Positions 58,111 to 64,000 of a DNA stretch of 64,000 nt are shown one piece after another. The notes below the pieces were generated by a model. The model worked only from the letters and a program-made list of their open reading frames with translations. It was not told the DNA's origin and ran no database searches. The position numbers and the translations under genes were made by a program. Position 1 is the first letter of the stretch. Each line of letters starts with the position of its first letter. The stretch is from Aurantimonas sp965217685 (GTDB taxonomy: Bacteria > Pseudomonadota > Alphaproteobacteria > Rhizobiales > Rhizobiaceae): assembly GCA_965217685.1 (NCBI GenBank), contig CBDCIZ010000003.1, positions 4,464,001-4,528,000 on the forward strand, written 5' to 3'.

Positions 58111-58389
58111 ATGCCGCAGAAGAAGCACAAGCCTGAAGAGATCGTCGCGAAGCTACGCCAGGTCGATGTCCTGGTATCGCAAGGGCGATCCGTGGCTGAA
58201 GCCGTCCGCGCGATCAGCGTGACGCAGTTCACCTATTATCGCTGGCGCAAGGAATTCGGCGGCCTGAAGGGTAATCAGGTGAAGCGCCTGAAGGATCTGG
58301 AGAAGGAGAACGAGCGCCTGCGCAAGGCTGTCTCCGATCTGACGCTGGAGAAGCTGATCCTTCGGGAGGCTGCCTCGGGAAACTTCTAA
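58111..58389 (+). CDS. IS3 OrfA (helix-turn-helix, leucine zipper)
   Basis: This 92-residue protein has a helix-turn-helix (IVAKLRQVDVLVSQGRSVAE, TQFTYYRWRKEF), then a coiled coil (VKRLKDLEKENERLRKAVSD). GGAGGAC six bases before the ATG supports the start. The slippery heptamer GGGAAAC at 58377-58383, in register as G-GGA-AAC, lies just before the stop and should allow -1 frameshifting into OrfB. Confidence 0.88.
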   Translation: MPQKKHKPEEIVAKLRQVDVLVSQGRSVAEAVRAISVTQFTYYRWRKEFGGLKGNQVKRLKDLEKENERLRKAVSDLTLEKLILREAASGNF

Positions 58390-59279
58390 GCCCTTCCCGC
58401 CGCCGACGCTGTATCGAGCATGTCAGGACGACGTTCAAGGTATCCGAACGCTTTGCCTGCCGTGCTCTCGGGCAGCATCGTTCGACACAGCGCAAGACGC
58501 CGACCGGCAGAGTTGATGAGGCGGAATTGACCGCCGACATCATCGCGCTCGCCACCCAATACGGCCGCTATGGGTATCGCCGGATCACGGCGCTGCTGCA
58601 GGAAGCCGGATGGACGGTGAACGTCAAACGGGTCGAACGCATCTGGCGGCGGGAGGGGCTGAAAGTGCCGCAAAAGCAGCCGAAGAAGGGTCGGCTCTGG
58701 CTGAACGACGGTTCCTGCGTCCGTCTTCGGCCGGAGTATCGCGATCACGTGTGGTCCTACGACTTCGTCGAGGCCCGAACTCATGATGGACGGAAATTCC
58801 GCATGCTCAACATCATCGACGAGTTCACCCGGGAATGTCTGGCGAGCCGGATCGACCGCAAGCTGAATTCGATCAGCGTCATCGACGTGCTGACCGACCT
58901 GTTCATCCTGCGCGGCGTGCCGGCCCATATACGGTCAGACAACGGGCCGGAATTTATCGCCAAAGCGGTGCGGGAATGGATCGTCGCCGTCAGGGCGAAG
59001 ACTGCGTTCATCGAGCCTGGCAGCCCTTGGGAGAACGGCTACTGCGAGAGCTTCAACGCAAGGCTTCGGGACGAACTCCTGAACGGCGAGATCTTCTACT
59101 CGCTGGCCAAGGCGAAGGTCGTGATCGAAAGCTGGCGTCGCCATTACAACACCGCACGTCCGCACTCGTCGCTGGGCTACCGCCCGCCGGTACCCCAGGT
59201 CGTGCAATGGACGGCTGCGCCATTCGGACCGGCTTCACCGGCCACGCCAGCCTTGGCGCCAAGGCCAACTATGCACTAA
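58383..59279 (+). CDS. IS3 OrfB (integrase-core transposase), made by -1 frameshift
   Basis: After the slippery site the -1 frame reads SPSRRRRCIEHVRTTFKVSE and GQHRSTQRKTP, the usual OrfB start region. The rve integrase core follows: HVWSYDFVEARTHDG (Asp), IRSDNGPEFIAKAV (Asp), and EPGSPWENGYCESFNARLRD (Glu), closing with ARPHSSLGYRPP. The DDE triad is intact and no stop is seen, so the element could be active. Confidence 0.87.
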   Translation, partial: LLSPSRRRRCIEHVRTTFKVSERFACRALGQHRSTQRKTPTGRVDEAELTADIIALATQYGRYGYRRITALLQEAGWTVNVKRVERIWRREGLKVPQKQPKKGRLWLNDGSCVRLRPEYRDHVWSYDFVEARTHDGRKFRMLNIIDEFTRECLASRIDRKLNSISVIDVLTDLFILRGVPAHIRSDNGPEFIAKAVREWIVAVRAKTAFIEPGSPWENGYCESFNARLRDELLNGEIFYSLAKAKVVIESWRRHYNTARPHSSLGYRPPVPQVVQWTAAPFGPASPATPALAPRPTMH

Positions 59280-59498
59280 GATTTGCCCTGGACCACTCGG
59301 TGGGGGCCGATCAGCGTCTCGTAGACAACGTCTCTGCCAAAACCAGAAGTGCTGATGTTTTGCAGACCTCCATAACTGAAATTTTTTAGCCCACCCACGA
59401 TTGCGTTTGAGCTTATTCCCTCTTCTAGAGCGTTTTCCGGCCGAGTAGAATCTGATCAGGTTTCGTGATTCAAGCTGTCAACCTGATGGGAGGCAGTT

Positions 59499-59885
59499 AT
59501 GGCAGGACCTTTATCGCTTGATCTTCGGCATCGCGTATTGTCGGCGATGCACGAGGGGTTGAATACGCATGCTGCAGCGGATCGGTTCGGGATAGCGATC
59601 TCGACGGCGGTTCGGTGGCGATCTCAGGATCGCGCCGGTCGATCGAGCCCGCTGCCGATGGGCGGTGATCAGCGCTCCACCCGGATCGAGGCAGAAGCAG
59701 ACTTCCTGCTGGCCTTGGTCGACGAGGCTGAAGACATCACGCTTCACGAGATGCAGCGCCGTCTGGCGGATGATCGCGACATCGAGGTTGGCATCGGCTC
59801 GCTCTGGCGGTTTTTCGATCGGCGCGGGATCACATGGAAAAAAAGACTGCGCACGCGAGCGAGCAGGACCGTCCAGACGTCCTGA
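59499..59885 (+). CDS. IS630 OrfA (DNA-binding half of the transposase)
   Basis: This 128-residue protein has a paired helix-turn-helix (LDLRHRVLSAMHEGLNTHAA, ADRFGIAISTAVRWR) and a second helical region with ITLHEMQRRLADDRDIEVGI and SLWRFFDRRGITWKKR. The frame ends shortly after the A7 run, where a -1 shift would continue into OrfB and yield one full-length transposase. Confidence 0.87.
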   Translation: MAGPLSLDLRHRVLSAMHEGLNTHAAADRFGIAISTAVRWRSQDRAGRSSPLPMGGDQRSTRIEAEADFLLALVDEAEDITLHEMQRRLADDRDIEVGIGSLWRFFDRRGITWKKRLRTRASRTVQTS

Positions 59886-60445
59886 AAGGGCGGCAGGAAT
59901 GGTTCGATGGCCAGGTCGACCTCGATCCGAAAAAGCTCGTGTTCATCGATGAAACCGGCTTGTCGACGAAGATGGCGCGTCGCTACGGACGTTCACCCCG
60001 CGGCGAACGCTGCCGATCGGGCGTGCCGCATGGGCATTGGAAAACCACCACCTTCACCGGCGCGCTGCGCCTGACCGGCATGACGGCGCCGATGGTCCTC
60101 GACGGCGCGATGAATGGCATCGCTTTCCGCGCCTATATTGAACAGGTGCTGGTGCCGACGCTCAATGCCGGCGACGTCGTGATCATGGACAATCTCCCGG
60201 CTCACAAAGCCGAAGGCGTGCGCCAGGCGATTGAGAGAGCGGGCGCCGAGCTGCGATACCTGCCGCCCTACAGCCCCGACTTCAACCCGATCGAGATGGC
60301 TTTCTCCAAGCTCAAGGCCATGCTTCGCGCCAAAGCCGAACGCACCATCGACGCCCTCTGGACAACGGTGGGCACGCTGATCGATCGCTTCGAACCCATC
60401 GAATGCGCCAACTACTTCAAAGCGGCTGGTTACGATGCAAGCTGA
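59834..60445 (+). CDS. IS630 OrfB (DDE catalytic half)
   Basis: This 203-residue protein has the IS630 catalytic core: LVFIDETGLSTKMARRYGRS (Asp), VVIMDNLPAHKAEGVRQAIE (Asp with N-x-PxHK) and LPPYSPDFNPIEMAFSKLK (Glu). It has its own ATG that overlaps the slippery A7 run, but expression as a frameshift fusion with OrfA is usual for this group. It appears intact. Confidence 0.9.
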   Translation: MEKKTAHASEQDRPDVLKGRQEWFDGQVDLDPKKLVFIDETGLSTKMARRYGRSPRGERCRSGVPHGHWKTTTFTGALRLTGMTAPMVLDGAMNGIAFRAYIEQVLVPTLNAGDVVIMDNLPAHKAEGVRQAIERAGAELRYLPPYSPDFNPIEMAFSKLKAMLRAKAERTIDALWTTVGTLIDRFEPIECANYFKAAGYDAS

Positions 60446-60458
60446 TCGGATAATGCTC

Positions 60459-60880
60459 TAGGTCTGAAAAAGTGCCCGTTTTGGGAAGTTCCCCGGCTCG
60501 GTATTCCCCTAATGTCCCGACCCGAAAATGCCCTAAGAGCATGCGCGCACGGTTTTCGGGAGAACAGTGCTTAGTTACCAGTCGGATGTCGCTAGTCATG
60601 TCCTGTCTCTCTCTCTCCTAAACGAGCGGGGTCAGGGATATTAAATGGCACCTTCCGCAATGTCATTTGGACGTAGTGAAGAGCAAGCCTTGAGAGAAAA
60701 ACCGCGTGGTCGAGGCCGCTTCCCATTGCGCAAGTGAGACGTCGCGCGGATAGCTTGGGCACTGCTCCGACAAAACGGCGGTCCCCGGCCTTCACGCATT
60801 TAATTTTCTGCACGTAGACTGTTGAAGAGTTTTGAGACCCCTTCGAGCTGTCCAAAACTGAAGCCATTCGATTTTGCGCG
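60459..60880. other. Gene-free segment between IS630 and the methylase fragment
   Basis: This stretch of about 420 bases has no supported gene. A minus-strand frame (60592 to about 60850) contains SARRLTCAMGSGLDHAVFLS and LALHYVQMTLRKVPFNIPDP, which has a fairly natural composition but no family I recognise and no convincing start. A short CT-repeat (about 60602-60617) is present. It is probably decayed mobile DNA. Confidence 0.3.
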
Positions 60881-61516
60881 CTACACGAGGTCATCAACGA
60901 CCGCAACGGCGAGGTTGCGAACCTCTTCCGCATCCTGCAGCGGCACTATCCGCAATTCGTCTATACCCTCAAGTTCCAGCTGACCGGCCGCTGCGAATTC
61001 GAGCGCCTGTCGCGATCCGATCCCACGACGCTCACCGACCTGGAACGGGCGGCGCGCTTCGTCTATCTCCAGCGGACGGGGTTCGGCGGCAAGGTGACCG
61101 GCCAGACGTTCGGGATCGACAGGCGGGGCAGCGCCCGCTTCAACCTCGCGCGCATCGTTCCGTCCCTGGGCGACATCCACGAGCGCCTTGAGGGCGTCTG
61201 GATCGAATGTCTGGACTGGCAAGCGTTCATCCGGCGCTGGGACCGGCCGGGCATGCTGTTCTACCTCGACCCACCCTATTGGGGCTGCGAGGACGACTAC
61301 GGCACCGGACTGTTTGATCGGGCGATGTTCGACGAGATGGCCGAAACGCTGGCAGCCTTGAAAGGCCGTTTCATCCTGTCGATCAACGACGTGCCGGAGA
61401 TCCGCGCGACCTTCTCCTTCTCCGCCTTCGAGTTCGAGCCGGTCGGCTTGCGCTATTTAGTGTCCGGCGGCGCCGGCACGGAAGCCAGGGAGCTGATTGT
61501 CTTCGGCCCGGATTAA
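60881..61516 (+). pseudogene. 5'-truncated D12-class DNA adenine methylase
   Basis: The frame reads HEVINDRNGEVANLFRILQR and TGFGGKVTGQTFGIDRR, followed by the catalytic motif FYLDPPYWGCEDDYG (DPPY) and FILSINDVPEIRATF. The C-terminus ELIVFGPD looks natural. The N-terminal SAM-binding part (the FxGxG motif) is missing, because the similarity begins abruptly at 60881 with unrelated DNA before it. Such methylases are usual in prophages and genomic islands. A shorter product from an internal GTG or ATG would lack SAM binding. Confidence 0.78.
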
Positions 61517-61720
61517 AGCCAACGCGCTAGAGCCGCTGCTACGACCCGACTTCTAACGCACGGCAGGCCGCGCCCGCCAAAAATCCGTGCGGTTTCTGTT
61601 GCCGATCTGTGCGGAGTTTCGCGCCGCGCAAAACGGAGTTTCGCGCCGTGCCACATCTGCCAAAACCGTTTCAACAGATGATTCTAGAAAGGTGCGGCTT
61701 AGTTAAGCTACTGAAATCTA

Positions 61721-61797
61721 TGGTGCGCCCGAAGAGATTCGAACTCCTGACCCCCAGATTCGTAGTCTGGTGCTCTATCCAGCTGAGCTACGGGCGC
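61721..61797 (-). tRNA. tRNA-Arg (ACG)
   Basis: The complementary strand gives a 77-base tRNA with encoded CCA. The acceptor stem GCGCCCG pairs with CGGGCGC, the D-arm has AGCTCAGCTGGATAGAGC, anticodon loop CTACGAA gives ACG, and the T-arm holds GGTTCGAATC-like sequence (GAGTTCGAATCTC). The 3' end faces the mobile-element region to the left, the usual orientation for an island attachment site. Confidence 0.97.
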
Positions 61798-61974
61798 AAC
61801 GAGGAAGAGCCGCTAAGGGCCGTTCGCTCTTGACGGGCTAACTAGCTTCTCGATCGGCGGAATGCAAGCGCCGGTCCACGGCTATTTCCGTGAACCCTGG
61901 ATTTTTTCGGCGCGGGTGTCGATGCCAGCTCCGGTGCGCCGTTGCCCAGGTGATGGCTCGTGCTGTCGGTTCGC

Positions 61975-63633
61975 TCAGTTGACCGCCTTGTCGTTGCGGG
62001 GGCGGCCGGTGAACCGGTCCGTTAAAGCGCCGGACGATCGTTCGGCCGGTTCCGCGTTGCCGAGAGACCTGGGCGACGGCTCCGACGCCGCACCGTTTGC
62101 GCCGTCGGGTCTGTCATGGGGTAGCCCGTGGGGTAGCCCGTGGGGCAAATTGTCGTTGAGGCCGGGATTGTCGGCAGGCAGGCGGATTTCGAAACGCGTG
62201 CCGGAGGTCGGCTCGTCACAGAGGCGGATCTTGCCGCGATGCGCCTCGACGATCTCCGCGACGATGGCGAGGCCAAGGCCGATGCCACCGGTGCGCGCCG
62301 AGCCTTGAAACGCCTGAAACAGCTTCTCGCGCGCCTTGGGCGGCAGGCCGGGGCCGGTATCCTCGACGAGAATCAGAACCTCGTCCGCGCTCTGCCACTC
62401 GGCGGTGATCGACACGCGCCGGATCACCGAGGGCAGATCGGCATCCTCGGCTTCCAGCGCTTGCACGGCGTTGCGGCACAGATTGACGAGAACCCGGTGG
62501 AACTGGTCGGGATCGACGGCGATTTCCAGCGCTCCGTCCACGCCGTTGATCAGGTCGATGCGTGCATCGGGCGACACGGCGACCATCTCGTAGACGTCGT
62601 CGACGAGATGTTTGAGCCTGAGGCGCCGCTTGACCGGCGAGCTTTCCACCGCACGTCCGTAGGCCAGAACGGCGTTCGTATAGTCGAGTGCCCGGTCGAG
62701 GCTGCGCAGCAGCATCGGCGCGACGCGCTGCACGCGCGGGTCCTCCATCGTCGACAACCGGTCCGAGATCATCTGAGCCGAGGACAGGATGTTGCGCAGA
62801 TCATGATTGATCTTGGCGACAGCGAGGCCGAGATCGGCGAGATGGCGCTGCTTACGCAAGGTGTCGGCGAGCCGAGTCTGCATCTCTGCAAGCTTGGCCT
62901 CGGCGATGCCGATCTCGTCGTCGCGCCGGCTTGGAACGATCACCCGGGTGGGATCGAAGGGTTTTTCGCCGAAGCGCACCATCGAGCGGGTCATCGCCCG
63001 GATCGGGCGGATCAGAAAGCGGCTGATCGCACCGAAGACGAGGAGGGCCGCGAAGCTCGCGACGCCCAGGGACAACAGGAAGATGTTGCGTGAATAGATC
63101 AGCATGTCGCGGCGCAGCGGCGCTTCCGACATGACGACTTCGCCGACCATCGAGCCGTCGCCGACCGGACCGGAGATGCGCATGACGCGGTCGCTGCCGA
63201 AGATCAGCGTGTCGAACGCGTCCCCGATCATGTGAAGCGGGTTGGTGTCGGTGAGATCGGACTGGACGTCGACATGATCGATCTGGCCCTGGCGCGCGAG
63301 GAGGCGGGAGGCACCGCCCTCGACGAGACCGACGAGTTGCGCGTCGAGAGCCTTGAGCAGACCCGATTCCTGCTCTTGGGTGAACACCGGATCGCCGTTG
63401 CCGGTGGTCTGCTGCATGAAAAGCCCGGCAACAGCCAGCGTTTCGATCTTGGTCGACAGCCAATCGTCCCGGAAACGCGCGATCGACGGCACGAAGATCA
63501 GGATTTCGGCGAGCATGATCGACAGCAGCGTCAGGACAAGCAGACGCGTGGAAATACGCCGCCCCACAACGAGTGTGACCTCGCCCTCCGGCGATCCGTT
63601 GTCGGCCTTCATCGGCAGCTGTGCCCGCGCCAC
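61975..63633 (-). CDS. Membrane sensor histidine kinase
   Basis: This 552-residue kinase has two membrane segments (about residues 28-50 and 185-208) that bracket a periplasmic sensor domain. A HAMP linker starts near residue 209 (RFLIRPIRAMTRSMVRFGEK). The phospho-acceptor His is in VAKINHDLRNILSSAQ, the N box is NLCRNAVQAL and the G boxes are VEDTGPGLP and GGIGLGLAIV. The C-terminus after the kinase core carries HGLP repeats encoded by three 12-base units at 62115-62150. No response regulator gene is adjacent. The start is a GTG with AAGGGA upstream. Confidence 0.87.
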   Translation of the reverse strand: MARAQLPMKADNGSPEGEVTLVVGRRISTRLLVLTLLSIMLAEILIFVPSIARFRDDWLSTKIETLAVAGLFMQQTTGNGDPVFTQEQESGLLKALDAQLVGLVEGGASRLLARQGQIDHVDVQSDLTDTNPLHMIGDAFDTLIFGSDRVMRISGPVGDGSMVGEVVMSEAPLRRDMLIYSRNIFLLSLGVASFAALLVFGAISRFLIRPIRAMTRSMVRFGEKPFDPTRVIVPSRRDDEIGIAEAKLAEMQTRLADTLRKQRHLADLGLAVAKINHDLRNILSSAQMISDRLSTMEDPRVQRVAPMLLRSLDRALDYTNAVLAYGRAVESSPVKRRLRLKHLVDDVYEMVAVSPDARIDLINGVDGALEIAVDPDQFHRVLVNLCRNAVQALEAEDADLPSVIRRVSITAEWQSADEVLILVEDTGPGLPPKAREKLFQAFQGSARTGGIGLGLAIVAEIVEAHRGKIRLCDEPTSGTRFEIRLPADNPGLNDNLPHGLPHGLPHDRPDGANGAASEPSPRSLGNAEPAERSSGALTDRFTGRPRNDKAVN

Positions 63634-63797
63634 GTCAGGCGTCCCTTCTCATTCGCGCTGCTCGGCGCCCCCGTCTTTGACGAGGACCCGCCGCCGGGTT
63701 CGCTGCGCCCGAATGCGACGCACGCTCCTGTTTCGTCCCTGCCGAAGTCGGACGTCTTTGCCGCCCGGCGCTCGACGTTCGGTAGGCGAAAGACTCG

Positions 63798-64000
63798 TCA
63801 TCCGAAGCGCTGCAGGAAAGATACGGCCCGGCGCACCAAAGGACGCTTTGTGTAGTGCGAATAATAAGCGGTGGCCGCCCGTTTGCCAATTTCCGAGAAG
63901 GTAGGATAGGGCGAGACGAAATCGCGCAGATCGGAGGCGCCCATGCCCTTGGAAAGGGCGAGGGTGAAGAGGTTGGTCATCTCACCGGCCTGCGCCCCGA
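63798..64000 (-). CDS. C-terminal end of an FAD-dependent pyridine nucleotide-disulfide oxidoreductase (continues beyond window)
   Basis: The last 67 codons of a leftward gene are present: AGEMTNLFTLALSKGMGASD, then FVSPYPTFSEIGKRAATAYY and LVRRAVSFLQRFG. The motif YPTxSE is the dimerisation-domain signature of mercuric-reductase/dihydrolipoamide-dehydrogenase-like flavoenzymes, and the terminal basic helix is typical of the membrane-associated branch. The frame is open to the window edge, so the ATG at 63980 is internal. It lies about 160 bases upstream of the histidine kinase gene, in the same direction. Confidence 0.8.
   Translation of the reverse strand, partial: GAQAGEMTNLFTLALSKGMGASDLRDFVSPYPTFSEIGKRAATAYYSHYTKRPLVRRAVSFLQRFG

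Larger units (their letters stand above)
58046..59313 (+). mobile_element. IS3-family (IS407-group-like) insertion sequence, about 1268 bp
   Basis: The left end TGGTCTACCCCCATTGAAGT and the inverted right end TGATCGGCCCCCACCGAGTG are imperfect terminal repeats, with GTGGTCC shared further in. Two overlapping frames encode OrfA and OrfB. The flanks (AAAG left, GCGT right) do not form a matching 4-base duplication, so one side has been rearranged since insertion. Confidence 0.82.
59428..60458 (+). mobile_element. IS630-family insertion sequence, about 1031 bp
   Basis: Terminal inverted repeats are GAGCGTTTTCCG on the left and, read inward from the right, GAGCATTATCCG. TA flanks each end (59426-59427 and 60459-60460), the target duplication typical of IS630/Tc1. 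Two overlapping frames encode the transposase, with a run of seven A residues (59838-59844) at the overlap. Confidence 0.88.

Noticed and set aside
57767..58222. Intact 151-residue gene
   Set aside because: Its C-terminal third runs into the IS3 terminal repeat and reads IS sequence in the wrong frame, so it is a chimeric remnant of ParB.

Overview
The window reads as chromosomal DNA of a high-GC alphaproteobacterium, most likely of the order Hyphomicrobiales (Rhizobiales). The reasons are family-level: a ChvE/GguA/GguB sugar transporter, an isocitrate lyase beside a large XRE/IrrE-type regulator, an rpoH - rluD - purA neighbourhood, a PotFGHI transporter, and many rhizobial-type small proteins. 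A family such as Aurantimonadaceae is only a guess.

Layout. 0-7 kb: the end of a FUSC membrane protein, then a surface-polysaccharide block (Wza-like export lipoprotein, KpsS-like transferase, LtaS-like phosphoglycerol transferase) and a 3-ketosphinganine-reductase-like SDR. 7-9 kb: a decayed gamma-glutamyltransferase truncated by IS110 debris, plus small membrane proteins. 9.3-13.4 kb: the ChvE-GguAB monosaccharide ABC transporter with a hairpin after chvE. 13.7-16.3 kb: an exported metallo-beta-lactamase-fold hydrolase, a LysR regulator and a lactate-dehydrogenase fragment. 16.7-27.6 kb: an unassigned biosynthetic cluster with six glycosyltransferases (one a sucrose-phosphate-synthase-like enzyme fused to its phosphatase), an acyl-CoA-dehydrogenase-like enzyme and a PIG-L deacetylase fused to a NodS-like methyltransferase. 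28-39.3 kb: a D-rhamnan (A-band-like) O-polysaccharide cluster with Gmd, Rmd, Wzm, Wzt, three glycosyltransferases resembling WbpX, WbpY and WbpZ, and an acetyltransferase, ending at tRNA-Glu.

39.6-56 kb is core-like: a pseudouridine synthase, RpoH, PurA, the PotFGHI polyamine transporter, a small operon led by an LpxO/OlsC-like hydroxylase that includes a 31-residue membrane protein, and isocitrate lyase with its probable regulator. 56.2-61.7 kb is a decayed mobile region facing the 3' end of tRNA-Arg(ACG). It holds an IS5 element nested in an IS481 remnant, a plasmid-type ParB remnant, an IS3 element with a GGGAAAC slippery site, an IS630 element and a truncated adenine methylase. The window ends with a sensor histidine kinase and the 3' end of an FAD-dependent disulfide oxidoreductase.

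How it works together. Two surface-glycan systems flank an orphan cluster that looks able to build, N-deacetylate and methylate a small glycoside or glycolipid. Gmd and Rmd feed GDP-D-rhamnose to the rhamnosyltransferases, and Wzm/Wzt export the polymer. I found no CRISPR array, rRNA, integrase or classical phage-defence operon. All assignments come from reading motifs; no database search was run.
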